Positions 36,202 through 45,306 of a DNA stretch of 64,000 nt are shown here, piece by piece. This DNA comes from Chryseobacterium vaccae. Lineage in GTDB: Bacteria; Bacteroidota; Bacteroidia; Flavobacteriales; Weeksellaceae. The notes under the pieces were generated by a model that made no database searches, was not told where the DNA came from, and saw only the letters and a program-made list of their open reading frames with translations. The position numbers and the translations under genes were made by a program. Location of the stretch: positions 1,922,001-1,986,000 of the forward strand of contig NZ_VSWH01000001.1 in the NCBI RefSeq assembly GCF_009602705.1, in the 5' to 3' direction. Every line of letters starts with the position of its first letter. The stretch's first letter is position 1.

Positions 36202-36798
36202 TTACATTACTTTTTCCCAAAAATTCAATAATTTATCACAGGCGGTATCGATTAAATTAAAGCTATTGGGAATTTCATCCCACTTACTCCAATAGGTAAC
36301 CAACCGAGTTCCTATGGGTGTTGCATCAAGCTGTTCTCTCACATATGCTGAATAATCGTAGTATAAATCTCTATCATGAATAATTGTATCATCAATTGAG
36401 CATGACGTATCTATATTTTCATAAAAAGAATTAAAAAAATAGAATGCTTCGTACTCTAAAAAGGAGATTTCTTTTATGTTTAAATTAATAAAATCAACAT
36501 TAGATATATTATGTTTATCGGCTATTTTTTTTGATATTTTAGTTAGGGATGCCCTTTGTTCAACTCCGTAGAATATCCCATCTGTAGAAGCTGCCCCTAC
36601 GAGACAAAATTTACCTGCTCCGGATCCTATATCCAAAACTTTTCTATCGGTATCATCAACTAAGTATTTAGCAGCCATCTTAGCAACATCAACAGGAGTC
36701 CAATGACGTTGTGACAAAGCTTTTATATGTTCTGGATAGATCTCATTAAAAGTATTATCATCAATATCCATATTTAATTTAAGGTATTCAAAAATCAT
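36202..36798 (-). CDS. Class I SAM-dependent methyltransferase
   Basis: 198 residues with the SAM-binding motif I KVLDIGSGAGKFCLVGA (about 54-70) and an acidic motif II loop, GVEQRASLTK. The NFEYI-type catalytic motif is not clear; FYFFNSFYEN may be the equivalent. Substrate unknown. It lies alone, 100 bases after the gcvT side of the next cluster. Confidence 0.8.
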   Translation of the reverse strand: MIFEYLKLNMDIDDNTFNEIYPEHIKALSQRHWTPVDVAKMAAKYLVDDTDRKVLDIGSGAGKFCLVGAASTDGIFYGVEQRASLTKISKKIADKHNISNVDFINLNIKEISFLEYEAFYFFNSFYENIDTSCSIDDTIIHDRDLYYDYSAYVREQLDATPIGTRLVTYWSKWDEIPNSFNLIDTACDKLLNFWEKVM

Positions 36799-36904
36799 CC
36801 TATCATTTCGTTATACTCTTCACAGGTTAAGAATTTATTTTTACCAATCACGGGTAAATAAAACAAAATCCAACAATTAAAAAAATTGATACAATCGGAT
36901 TAAG

Positions 36905-38005
36905 CTATTTTACATTAATAAAAGGAAGAGCCACTATTATTGCTTTAGTCGGTTTATTTCTAATATTAATAAAAATTTCATTTCCTGCAGCTGAATTTTC
37001 AACGGAGATGTATCCCATCCCAATTGCTTTCTTAAGGGTTGGTGACATTGTTCCGGAAGTAACTGTTCCTATGATCTCATGGCTCTCATTCCAAATTTCG
37101 TAGCCATGACGAGGAATTCCTTTATCAGCCATTTCAAACCCTACCAACTTTTTGGATACTCCTTTTTCTTTTTGGATTTTTAAAAATCCACTATGAACAA
37201 AGTCTTTATTAAATTTAGTAATCCAGCCTAGTCCAGCTTCTAAAGGAGAAGTATAATCATCAATATCATTCCCATACAAACAGTAGCCCATTTCCAAACG
37301 TAATGTATCTCTGGCTCCTAAACCTATAGGTTCTATTCCTTCTTCTTTTCCAGCTTCAAAAAGAGCTCCCCATACATGGGCAGCATATTTATTTTCCATG
37401 TATATTTCAAATCCTCCTGCCCCTGTATATCCTGTGGAAGATACTAAAGCATTAGGAACACGAGCCAGTTCACCGATGGTAAAGGTATAATATTCCATGT
37501 CTTTTAAACTGATATCTGTCAATTTTTGTAAAACCTTCTCTGCTTTTGGTCCCTGAACCGCCGATAATGAAATAGAATCTGAAATATTGCTAACTTGTGC
37601 ATCAAAGGAATTCTGTCCATGAATCCAGTTCAGGTCTTTTTTTATATTTGATGCATTAACGACCAATAAGTAGTCATCCTTACTGATCATATATACTAAA
37701 AGATCATCAATTATTCCTCCGGTATCATTAGGCATACAACTGTACTGTACTTTTCCCGGAAAAAGTTTTGCTGCATCATTGGAAGTAATTTTCTGGATTA
37801 ATGACAAGGCTTCTTTTCCCTGTATCAGAATTTCCCCCATATGAGAGACATCAAATACTCCCACATTATTTCTTACAATTTCATGTTCATGGTTTATACC
37901 CCTGTATTGAACAGGCATTTCATAGCCTGCAAAATCGACCATTTTTGCTCCAAGCAGATGATGCGTTGCATTAAATGCTGTTTTCTTAATTTTTACTGTT
38001 TCCAT
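36905..38005 (-). CDS. gcvT: Glycine cleavage system aminomethyltransferase GcvT
   Basis: T-protein that takes the aminomethyl group from lipoylated H-protein to tetrahydrofolate. Motifs: GAKMVDFAGYEMPVQY, VGVFDVSHMGEI, SCMPNDTGGIIDDLLVY, SSTGYTGAGGFEIY and LGARDTLRLEMGYCLYGNDI. I start it at 38005, four bases after gcvH ends; a start at 38020 would overlap. The third partner gcvP is not in the window. Confidence 0.95.
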   Translation of the reverse strand: METVKIKKTAFNATHHLLGAKMVDFAGYEMPVQYRGINHEHEIVRNNVGVFDVSHMGEILIQGKEALSLIQKITSNDAAKLFPGKVQYSCMPNDTGGIIDDLLVYMISKDDYLLVVNASNIKKDLNWIHGQNSFDAQVSNISDSISLSAVQGPKAEKVLQKLTDISLKDMEYYTFTIGELARVPNALVSSTGYTGAGGFEIYMENKYAAHVWGALFEAGKEEGIEPIGLGARDTLRLEMGYCLYGNDIDDYTSPLEAGLGWITKFNKDFVHSGFLKIQKEKGVSKKLVGFEMADKGIPRHGYEIWNESHEIIGTVTSGTMSPTLKKAIGMGYISVENSAAGNEIFINIRNKPTKAIIVALPFINVK

Positions 38006-38009
38006 CCTG

Positions 38010-38390
38010 TTATAAACCAATTAAGGAAACATATGATTCAGCTTTCAAGAGTCCCTCTGAATCAGACATATTATTAATCTTTATTTTAATCATCCATCCC
38101 TCTCCATAAGGGTCAGAATTTACAAATTCAGGATTTGATTCCAATTTCGGATTGATTTCTAGTACTTCACCTGCGAGCGGCAAAAAAAGATCTGATACTG
38201 TTTTCACTGCTTCAACTGTCCCAAATATAGCATGTTGTTGTAAATTCTCTCCAAGAGTTTCAATTTCAACATATACAATATCCCCCAATTCACGTTGTGC
38301 AAAATCAGTTATTCCAATATATGCAATATCATTTTCTATTTTCACCCATTCATGGTCTTCAGTATACAAAAGGTTTTTAGGAATTTCCAT
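38010..38390 (-). CDS. gcvH: Glycine cleavage system H protein
   Basis: 126-residue lipoyl carrier. The lipoylation lysine lies in VEAVKTVSDL (about K64), with YTEDHEWVKIEN at the N-terminus and DPYGEGWMIKIK near the end. It follows pckA by 18 bases and precedes gcvT by 4, so the three are probably co-transcribed. Confidence 0.95.
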   Translation of the reverse strand: MEIPKNLLYTEDHEWVKIENDIAYIGITDFAQRELGDIVYVEIETLGENLQQHAIFGTVEAVKTVSDLFLPLAGEVLEINPKLESNPEFVNSDPYGEGWMIKIKINNMSDSEGLLKAESYVSLIGL

Positions 38391-38408
38391 TTCTATTTGC
38401 TCTTTATT

Positions 38409-40004
38409 TTAATTGATTTTTTTTTGAATAGGCCCCCCTTCTATAATTTTATTACTGGCAAAAGATTCAAACTCTTTAAAGTTCTCCGTAAATTGATTAG
38501 CTAGATGTAGGGCTTTTTTATCATATTGAGATGGGTCTGCCCAAGTATTTTTAGGATTCAGGATTTCAGAAGGAACACCTTCACACTGTACAGGCATTTG
38601 AAGACCAAAAACAGCATCACTTATAAAACTTACATTTTCGAATTTGTTTTCTAATGCAGCAGTAATCATAGCTCTCGTGTAAGACAGTTTTATACGTTCT
38701 CCTACTCCGTAAGAGCCTCCTGACCAACCTGTATTAATCAACCAAACGTTTACATTATTTTCATTCAGCTTTTTCCCTAAAAGTTCAGCGTATTTTGTAG
38801 GATGAAGGGGAAGAAAAGGTTTTCCGAAGCATGCTGAAAATGTGGTCTGTGGTTCAGTAATTCCATCTTCGGTTCCGGCTACTTTTGCCGTATATCCCGA
38901 AATAAAATGATACATCGCCTGCCCAGTTGTTAGTTTTGAAATCGGAGGCAGTACACCAAAAGCATCACAGGTCAAAAAGAAAATATTATTGGGAATACCT
39001 CCAACAGAAGGATGGATTGCATTATCAATAAAGTCGATCGGATAAGCAGCTCTGGTGTTTTCAGTGACAGAAGTATCATCATAATTAACAATGTCTGTTC
39101 CCTCAAAAAACCGTACATTTTCAAGCAAAGTACCTGGACGAATCGCAGCGAAAATCTGAGGTTCTTTCTCTTGACTTAAATTCACACATTTAGCATAACA
39201 TCCCCCTTCAAAATTAAAAACATTGTCGTTATCCCATCCATGCTCATCATCTCCTATTAATTTTCTGGCCGGATCTGCTGAAAGTGTCGTTTTTCCTGTT
39301 CCGGAAAGTCCAAAAAACACAGAGGTATCTCCATCCTGGCCAACATTGGCTGAACAGTGCATTGATAAGACTTGTTTCTCATGTGGAAGAATATAATTCA
39401 ATACCGTAAAAATGCCTTTTTTAATTTCACCGGTGTATGCACTTCCTCCGATAAGAATGATTTTTTTTGTGAAATTGATAATCGTAAAATTATGCTGACG
39501 GGTTTTATCAGTTTCAGGAACAGCTTTGAAACTTGGTACTGCAAGGATGAGCCATTCGTGTTTAAATACTTCAAGCTCTTTTTCATTAAGCCTTAAAAAT
39601 AAGTTGTTGGCAAATAAGCTTTGCCATGGATTTTCAGTAATAACCCTGATATTTAAACGATATTCAGGTTTTGCACAAGCATAAACATCTTTAACATAAA
39701 TTTCACTTTCTGAAAGATGAGCAACTACACGATTATATAATCGGTCGAAATCTTCAGGCAAAAACGGATGATTTACTTCTCCCCACCAAATCGAGTTTTG
39801 GGTATTTTCATCTAAGACTACATATTTATCTTTTGGGGAACGCCCCGTAAACTCACCAGTATCACAAGCCAGTGCCCCTGATTCTGTTGTAATACCCTGC
39901 CCTTTTCTTAAGGTTTGCGAAATTAACTGGGCTTCTGATAGATTCCAAAAGATCTCTTTTGAGTATAAAATTCCGATTTCCTTTAAACTTTCCAAATGAT
40001 TCAT
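38409..40004 (-). CDS. pckA: ATP-dependent phosphoenolpyruvate carboxykinase
   Basis: 531 residues, family length. Motifs: GRSPKDKYVV, GGSAYTGEIKKGIF, the P-loop FGLSGTGKTTLS (about 238-249), GDDEHGWDNDNVFNFEGGCYAK-type metal/ATP region and TGWSGGSYGVGERI. It interconverts oxaloacetate and PEP for gluconeogenesis or anaplerosis. It is the first gene of pckA-gcvH-gcvT. A -7-like TACTTTTG (40032-40039, minus strand) and an Fnr-type palindrome lie upstream. Confidence 0.97.
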   Translation of the reverse strand: MNHLESLKEIGILYSKEIFWNLSEAQLISQTLRKGQGITTESGALACDTGEFTGRSPKDKYVVLDENTQNSIWWGEVNHPFLPEDFDRLYNRVVAHLSESEIYVKDVYACAKPEYRLNIRVITENPWQSLFANNLFLRLNEKELEVFKHEWLILAVPSFKAVPETDKTRQHNFTIINFTKKIILIGGSAYTGEIKKGIFTVLNYILPHEKQVLSMHCSANVGQDGDTSVFFGLSGTGKTTLSADPARKLIGDDEHGWDNDNVFNFEGGCYAKCVNLSQEKEPQIFAAIRPGTLLENVRFFEGTDIVNYDDTSVTENTRAAYPIDFIDNAIHPSVGGIPNNIFFLTCDAFGVLPPISKLTTGQAMYHFISGYTAKVAGTEDGITEPQTTFSACFGKPFLPLHPTKYAELLGKKLNENNVNVWLINTGWSGGSYGVGERIKLSYTRAMITAALENKFENVSFISDAVFGLQMPVQCEGVPSEILNPKNTWADPSQYDKKALHLANQFTENFKEFESFASNKIIEGGPIQKKIN

Positions 40005-40082
40005 TTCAAGATCACCTTTTTACTTTCAGGCAAAAGTAGTCTCTTTGTGAACAAAATTTAATGATCTACATCTTTCCAAAAT

Positions 40083-40096
40083 TTGATTTAAGTCAA
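40083..40096. promoter_or_regulatory. Fnr/Crp-type palindrome
   Basis: TTGAT-TTAA-GTCAA, flanked by further T and A, matches the Crp/Fnr box layout TTGAT-N4-ATCAA. It lies in the divergent gap between pckA (minus) and the AraC-like gene (plus), about 80 bases from each start. The Crp/Fnr gene at 42919 is the obvious candidate regulator. Confidence 0.5.
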
Positions 40097-40165
40097 ACTT
40101 TCAGATAATCAAAATAACGTACTTTAATAAGAATTTTTCACTAGATTAATCTCGAATTAAGATCA

Positions 40166-40744
40166 ATGATACATATAAAAGAAGAACTTGCACAAACAGG
40201 ATTCAGTATTAATCCGTTAAGCCATATTATTAAAAAGAAACAAGGAAAATCAGATTTTAATACATTAGAATATTTTTGTATTTTATTTGTACTTGATGAC
40301 CTTACCATTACTATTGAAGATCAAACTTATTATGTAAAAGGAAACAGTGTTGTTTTTATGGGACCTCATAAGACGCTCTCATTTAATGATTATAAAAGAC
40401 AAGAAATTTATATGGTTTCTTTTTCCTCTCTTTTTTATGAACATTATTCTAATAACCCTGTTTGTTTATATTCGATCTTATTTTTCAATTCAAGAAGCAA
40501 TATTTTTATTTTCCCATATGCTCATGCACCCAAAAATATGATAAGATATTCATTGATAGACCGACTTTTCAATTTTCAAAGTAAAAATAAAAAACTCTTT
40601 ATTTCTGCAGTTTATACAACAATTGAATCCTTAATTCTTGATGCATCATTAGCTCTCAATAATAGAATAAAAAATACAGCTGAAACCTCAGAAAACAGTA
40701 CTGATATATTAACTTCTTTCAATATGAAAATTAGCCAAAACTAG
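40166..40744 (+). CDS. AraC-type sensor domain without DNA-binding domain
   Basis: 192 residues. The N-terminal part resembles the cupin-like sensor of AraC regulators (TIEDQTYYVKGNSVVFMGPHKTLSF, then VSFSSLFYEHY). The protein ends with SENSTDILTSFNMKISQN, without the two C-terminal helix-turn-helix motifs, so it is about 100 residues short of the usual AraC protein. No HTH coding remnant is visible in the few bases before the convergent YoaK-type gene. Either a truncated gene or a stand-alone sensor. Base composition is very AT-rich. Confidence 0.6.
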   Translation: MIHIKEELAQTGFSINPLSHIIKKKQGKSDFNTLEYFCILFVLDDLTITIEDQTYYVKGNSVVFMGPHKTLSFNDYKRQEIYMVSFSSLFYEHYSNNPVCLYSILFFNSRSNIFIFPYAHAPKNMIRYSLIDRLFNFQSKNKKLFISAVYTTIESLILDASLALNNRIKNTAETSENSTDILTSFNMKISQN

Positions 40745-40761
40745 CTTTCAAAGGAGCTCAT

Positions 40762-41481
40762 TCATCTTAATTTTCTTTTTAGCACATAATATCTATATAA
40801 TATTCTATCGTACCAGATGACGAAAAAAAGTACGCCTACAGAAAACAATAATGTATTTAAACGAAAGGCTTCGTAAATAAAACCTCCTGTTACACCTCCT
40901 GAAAAGAAACATAGTACAATTACAATTTTTAACATAATACTTTTTTTTAGGTGGTTGTATACAATTCCCTTACGGTAAAAAAACAATTTCGACATTTCAA
41001 TCCCTAAGTCAGTGAAAATACCTGTAAGATGTGTCGTTCTTACAACTGATTGAGATACTCTTGTAACTAAAGAATTCTGCAATCCCATTGCAAAAAGTAA
41101 AAGACAAGCAATTGTATTCGGACTGATTGCTATTTTTAAATCAGCTGATAGTCCAATGAAGCACAAAATAAAAATTTCTATCAGTAAAGGAATAAGATGA
41201 GATCGTATTTTTCTGAACCCGGATACAAATTCTACCAGAAGGCTCGAACAGAAAGCTCCTAGCAAAAAACATGCAATAAATAATAGGTAGACAACAGCTG
41301 CATAATAATCTTTCAGCACTACTTCTTCAGAAAAAAAAGCAAAATGCCCAGTAATATTCGTTGTTAATACTTTAATTGATAATACTCCAACAATATTAAC
41401 TGTCCCTGCAACAAATGAAAGAAGTGATGCTAATTTAAGATTATGAAAATAAGTTCTGTTTTTTCCTCTATGTCTAAACAT
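40762..41481 (-). CDS. YoaK/DUF1275 family membrane protein
   Basis: 239 residues with six hydrophobic segments and the DUF1275 motifs FVAGTVNIVGVL near the start, TNITGHFAFF, AMGLQNSLVTRVSQSVVRTTHLTGIFTDLG. A large basic loop RKGIVYNHLKKS follows. Function of the family is unknown; transport is often assumed. Confidence 0.85.
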   Translation of the reverse strand: MFRHRGKNRTYFHNLKLASLLSFVAGTVNIVGVLSIKVLTTNITGHFAFFSEEVVLKDYYAAVVYLLFIACFLLGAFCSSLLVEFVSGFRKIRSHLIPLLIEIFILCFIGLSADLKIAISPNTIACLLLFAMGLQNSLVTRVSQSVVRTTHLTGIFTDLGIEMSKLFFYRKGIVYNHLKKSIMLKIVIVLCFFSGGVTGGFIYEAFRLNTLLFSVGVLFFVIWYDRILYRYYVLKRKLR

Positions 41482-41561
41482 ATCTACCCTAATTTTAACA
41501 GTTACAATAAATACTTCAATATCTGTTACAGGATTCTCTCAAAAAATCGTAAACTTTCCTT

Positions 41562-42599
41562 TTATTTAATGAATTCTATTTTCGATACTTCGTTATAATT
41601 ATGAACACAGTTGTTGACGAATCCCTGTTCTGCCATCCATTTGTCGCTATACACTTTGGTAATGTATCTTGAACCATGATCAGGATATATTAAAACAACG
41701 ATATCGTTTTCAGAAAACTCATGAGATTGTGCATATTGCATTAATGCCTGAGTAACTGCTCCTGTAGTATAACCTCCCATAATTGCCTCTTTTAAAGCTA
41801 TTTCACGGGTTCTGTAAGCAGACATTTCATCGTTTACTCTTACAAATTCATCTATTTTATCAAAAAGCAGGGCAGAAGGGATTAAATTTTTTCCCATTCC
41901 TTCGATCTGATAAGGGTGAACATCTTCTTTATGAATCTCACCTGTCTCATGATAGCTTTTGAGAATAGAACCATCGGCATCAACACCGATCACCTTGATA
42001 TCAGGGTTTTTCTCTTTCAAGAATTTTGCTGATCCCGATAAAGTTCCACCAGTTCCAGTGCAGGCAAAAAGGTGAGTGATCTTACCTCCTGTCTGCTCCC
42101 AAATTTCAGGTCCGGTAGTTTGGTAATGGGCATCAATATTTAGCTCATTAAAATACTGATTGATGTAAACTGAATTTGGTGTTTCTGAAGCGATTCTTTT
42201 AGCAACTTCATAATAAGATCTTGGATCATCTGCTGGAACATTGGCAGGACATATATAAACTGTAGCTCCAAGTGCTTTCAGATAAGCTATTTTTTCCGGC
42301 TTTATCTTATCACTTACAGCAAGTATACATTTATATCCTTTAATGATGCAGACCATTGCAATAGAAAAACCTGTATTTCCGGAAGTAGTTTCTACAACTA
42401 CAGAATCTTCTTTTAATAAGCCTTTTTTCTCAGCGTTTTCTATAATGTGAAGTGCAATTCTATCTTTAGTGGAATGTCCAGGATTATATGATTCTAACTT
42501 GGCATAAACGGTTGCAGGAATATCTTTTGTAACAGTATTAAGCTTCACCATAGGAGTGTTTCCTATTAGGCCAAGGATATTATCGTAAACATTACTCAT
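41562..42599 (-). CDS. PLP-dependent cysteine synthase/cystathionine beta-synthase-like enzyme
   Basis: 345 residues, fold type II PLP enzyme. PLP lysine in NPGHSTKDRIA (about K42), substrate loop ETTSGNTGFSIA, phosphate loop FACTGTGGTLSGSAKFLK. No C-terminal regulatory CBS domains, so either O-acetylserine sulfhydrylase or a cystathionine beta-synthase of the bacterial type. Sequence alone does not decide. Confidence 0.88.
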   Translation of the reverse strand: MSNVYDNILGLIGNTPMVKLNTVTKDIPATVYAKLESYNPGHSTKDRIALHIIENAEKKGLLKEDSVVVETTSGNTGFSIAMVCIIKGYKCILAVSDKIKPEKIAYLKALGATVYICPANVPADDPRSYYEVAKRIASETPNSVYINQYFNELNIDAHYQTTGPEIWEQTGGKITHLFACTGTGGTLSGSAKFLKEKNPDIKVIGVDADGSILKSYHETGEIHKEDVHPYQIEGMGKNLIPSALLFDKIDEFVRVNDEMSAYRTREIALKEAIMGGYTTGAVTQALMQYAQSHEFSENDIVVLIYPDHGSRYITKVYSDKWMAEQGFVNNCVHNYNEVSKIEFIK

Positions 42600-42918
42600 T
42601 ATTTGTTATTTTCAATAAAAAACAACTGGATAAATAAAAGATTAAAAAAATTTAGCTATATCAGTATGTATATGAAGAGTACATGTTTATTATTTATCCA
42701 GTATATTTGAAAAGTCGTTATATAATAATTTATCTCTAGATTCTTCATTATATTTGGTTCATTTCTTAAAAAAGACTTTCTTTCCCATTTCAAGAGCAAT
42801 TTTCTTACTTTTGCAAAAATAATCTGTTTAGAAAGAAAACTTGGTGATTTAAGTAGGCTTAAAATGTGATTTAGGTTAAATTTTGAGTTCTTTTTCAATA
42901 TTTAAGAAGTAAAAAATT
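42600..42918. promoter_or_regulatory. Divergent control region of cysteine-synthase-like and Crp/Fnr genes
   Basis: Two direct repeats of the type GTGATTTArGT lie at about 42844-42853 and 42866-42876; the second extends to GTGATTTAGGTTAA and resembles the Fnr-type palindrome near pckA in 11 of 14 positions. This fits control by the Crp/Fnr protein just downstream. The minus-strand frame at 42656-42898 does not look like a protein. Confidence 0.35.
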
Positions 42919-43599
42919 ATGATTTCAAAATTTATTTTTAATAATCAATATCTTTTTAACGAGCTTCCTGAGTATGATAAAAATTTACTCGTCACTGCGA
43001 TGAAAAGTAAAAACTACCGTAATCATGAAGCTATATTTACAGACGGTACAAAACCCACCGGTATTTACTATTTAAATGAAGGTAAAATAAAGAAGTACAA
43101 GGTAGATAATGATGGCAGAGAGCAAATTATTTACATTTACAGTTCGGGGGAATTTTTCGGATATTCTGCTATTTTAAGTAATGAGACTTATGGAGATACC
43201 ACATTAACCCTTGAAAATTCTGTAATCTCATTTATTTCAAAAGAGGATTTCTTACACATCCTTGATCAGTCATCAGTTTTTTCAAGACTATTACTAAAGT
43301 CCCTTAGTCACGAGTTTAGTGTCATGGCCAACCTCATGGCTGTATTATCACATCGAACCGTTAGAGAACGGGCCGCTCTCAGCTTATTGATCCTTCATGA
43401 TAAATATACATCTAACGAGTCCAAGGAAAATGTTTTTATCACGCTATCCCGAATTGATCTAGCCAATATGGTGGGAACTGCAAGAGAAACATTAGCCCGT
43501 ATTCTCAATGATTTCAAGCAGGAAAAACTAATCAAAATTGAAGGACGTAAAATTCGTTTAATCAATATTGAACAATTAGTCCGTATTGCCAATTTTTAA
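42919..43599 (+). CDS. Crp/Fnr-family transcription regulator
   Basis: 226 residues. Cyclic-nucleotide-binding fold (EAIFTDGTKPTGIYYLNEGKIKKYK, YSSGEFFGYSAILSN), long dimer helix (AVLSHRTVRERAALSLL) and winged helix-turn-helix (LSRIDLANMVGTARETLARILNDF). The N-terminal cysteine cluster of oxygen-sensing Fnr is absent. It is followed by a strong terminator. Confidence 0.92.
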   Translation: MISKFIFNNQYLFNELPEYDKNLLVTAMKSKNYRNHEAIFTDGTKPTGIYYLNEGKIKKYKVDNDGREQIIYIYSSGEFFGYSAILSNETYGDTTLTLENSVISFISKEDFLHILDQSSVFSRLLLKSLSHEFSVMANLMAVLSHRTVRERAALSLLILHDKYTSNESKENVFITLSRIDLANMVGTARETLARILNDFKQEKLIKIEGRKIRLINIEQLVRIANF

Positions 43600-43736
43600 A
43601 AGACTATCTGCTTTTAGTATTATTTAAGCCATCAACGAAAAGAGATTTACCCTATTTTTGAAATAAAATTTGGTAACTATATAGATTTTACTTTACATTT
43701 TTTTACCCAATCGCCTAGTCAAGGTAACAAATAGCC

Positions 43737-43770
43737 AAAAGGCGCCACTTGTTTTAAGTAGCGCCTTTTT
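43737..43770 (+). terminator. Terminator between Crp/Fnr and DUF3570 genes
   Basis: AAAAGGCGC pairs with GCGCCTTTT; the stem is extended by ACTT/AAGT inside, and T residues follow. It is about 140 bases after the crp-type stop and can also serve the convergent DUF3570 gene. Confidence 0.75.
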
Positions 43771-43823
43771 CAATACACATCTTAATAGGAGTTTAATCTT
43801 GATTATTATAACCAGAAAAGATT

Positions 43824-45014
43824 TTATTTGAATCTCAGGTTTAATGAAATAATATCTGATTTCATTCCAACAGATTTTGTATAATGCCCATATCTGATTT
43901 CCAGCATATTCAGCCTTTCCACTCCAAATAAACCATTTTTCGGACTGATTCTGATTCCTGCTCCATAAAAGTGACTGTCAAATTTTGAAAGATCGTAATT
44001 ACTCGTATAAAAGTCATCAAAAGCAGTATGCTGCTGATAAGGCGCAAAATATTTAGCTGCTGTCTGAGAATAATATCTGTAAAACGGACTTACCGAAACA
44101 AAAGGCGAAATTTTCACCGGTGTTTCCAGGCTGAATGTATTGGACTTCAACCCCCAATCGTCGGTATAATAACGATAATACGCTCTCAGAATAACTTTAT
44201 CCCCCAGGAAATAATTCGCTCTTACCCCCAAAGGAATTTTAAATCGTTTATCAGGCAAAGCTTCCTGATGAACTGAATTGTCCGCAAAGTAAACACGATG
44301 GAAAGGCAAACTTAAATATCCTGTCTGCTGAACTCCATCCGCCAAAAATTCAACCTGAAAATTCTGGTTAATGATCTGTGAATAAGACAGGGACAGTGCA
44401 AAAGTATTTCTTCCGCTGGTTCCGTAGTTTTCGTGTTCCCCTCCTGTGCTTCCATTTGTTCTAAGCTCAATCGGGGCAATCAGTTTTACCTGATCGAGAT
44501 AAGCCTGAAATTTCGCTGTAAACTCTCCCATTCTATTTTTTGTTTTTTGCGAAAAGCCGATATTGGCGCCATAAGACTGATAATCAAACTCTGTTGAAAA
44601 CGAAACTCCAGCCATTAAAGTGGTTCCCTTCGTATCATTTTCCCGACTCCAGCTAAGAGCAGGATAAATTCTATTGTCTGCACGGGAAGCGGATGAATTG
44701 GCCTTTAAATCTATCATATCGGAAGAAGCAGATGTATAATGATCTATCCCCACGCTGAAATTAAATTTATTTTTTCTGGCTTTTTTATCATATTTTACCA
44801 TTGTTACATCAATGGTATTAGAAATGTCAGTTAATTTTTCTGTTCCTATTCCGCCCGTAACCGCCGAGTTATTTCCATCCTGCTTATAATAACTGGACAC
44901 CAAATTAGCTTCATCAAAACTAAGCTTTTTAGGCTGTTCATTATTTGAGTTTTCCTGTGCTTTTGCGTTGAAAATTCCGAAAAGAGCGAAAATGCTTATT
45001 ATAATTTTTTTCAT
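43824..45014 (-). CDS. DUF3570 outer-membrane beta-barrel-like protein
   Basis: 396 residues with a signal peptide (ending AKAQ, about residue 19). The rest is Tyr/Phe-rich beta-strand sequence (YRYYTDDWGLKSN, VSPFYRYYSQ) and ends in LRFK, as in an outer-membrane barrel. I place it in DUF3570 by its motifs and by its neighbours DUF4266 and ApbE. It may form the surface partner of the redox module; no activity is known to me. Confidence 0.78.
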   Translation of the reverse strand: MKKIIISIFALFGIFNAKAQENSNNEQPKKLSFDEANLVSSYYKQDGNNSAVTGGIGTEKLTDISNTIDVTMVKYDKKARKNKFNFSVGIDHYTSASSDMIDLKANSSASRADNRIYPALSWSRENDTKGTTLMAGVSFSTEFDYQSYGANIGFSQKTKNRMGEFTAKFQAYLDQVKLIAPIELRTNGSTGGEHENYGTSGRNTFALSLSYSQIINQNFQVEFLADGVQQTGYLSLPFHRVYFADNSVHQEALPDKRFKIPLGVRANYFLGDKVILRAYYRYYTDDWGLKSNTFSLETPVKISPFVSVSPFYRYYSQTAAKYFAPYQQHTAFDDFYTSNYDLSKFDSHFYGAGIRISPKNGLFGVERLNMLEIRYGHYTKSVGMKSDIISLNLRFK

Positions 45015-45038
45015 TTTAAATCACACTTAAATTTTACT

Positions 45039-45266
45039 TTAATTACAGCCGCATCCGCCTCCTACTTTCCCTGCATTAGCTCCCGAAGAACCTTCTCTGT
45101 AAGATTGAAAGCTGAGTTCTGTTTTTTCAATGGTTCTGTTTCCCAACACCATTTCAGCATCATTAAGTTTATTTTTTTCATATTCTTTTACGGTTGTGCA
45201 AGAATGCATCGAACCAACCAGGAAAATAAAAAAGCCTGTTATTATTATTTTTATAAAATTTTTCAT
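45039..45266 (-). CDS. DUF4266 lipoprotein, possible flavin carrier
   Basis: 75 residues. Lipobox cysteine C23 (SMHSC), linker, and a conserved-looking C-terminus SYREGSSGANAGKVGGGCGCN (shown here only in part: EGSSGANAG and GGGCGC). S60/S61 followed by G62-A63 resemble the serine/threonine acceptor context of FMN flavinylation. C72 and C74 close the protein. It lies 40 bases after apbE and 24 before the DUF3570 gene. Confidence 0.8.
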   Translation of the reverse strand: MKNFIKIIITGFFIFLVGSMHSCTTVKEYEKNKLNDAEMVLGNRTIEKTELSFQSYREGSSGANAGKVGGGCGCN

Positions 45267-45306
45267 TTGAATTGAATTTGTTTTAGTTATAAAATGAAAT
45301 CTAACT

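Noticed and set aside
42656..42898. Minus-strand frame in the Crp/Fnr control region
   Set aside because: Low-complexity Lys/Ile/Asn content and no homology by eye; the stretch is regulatory.
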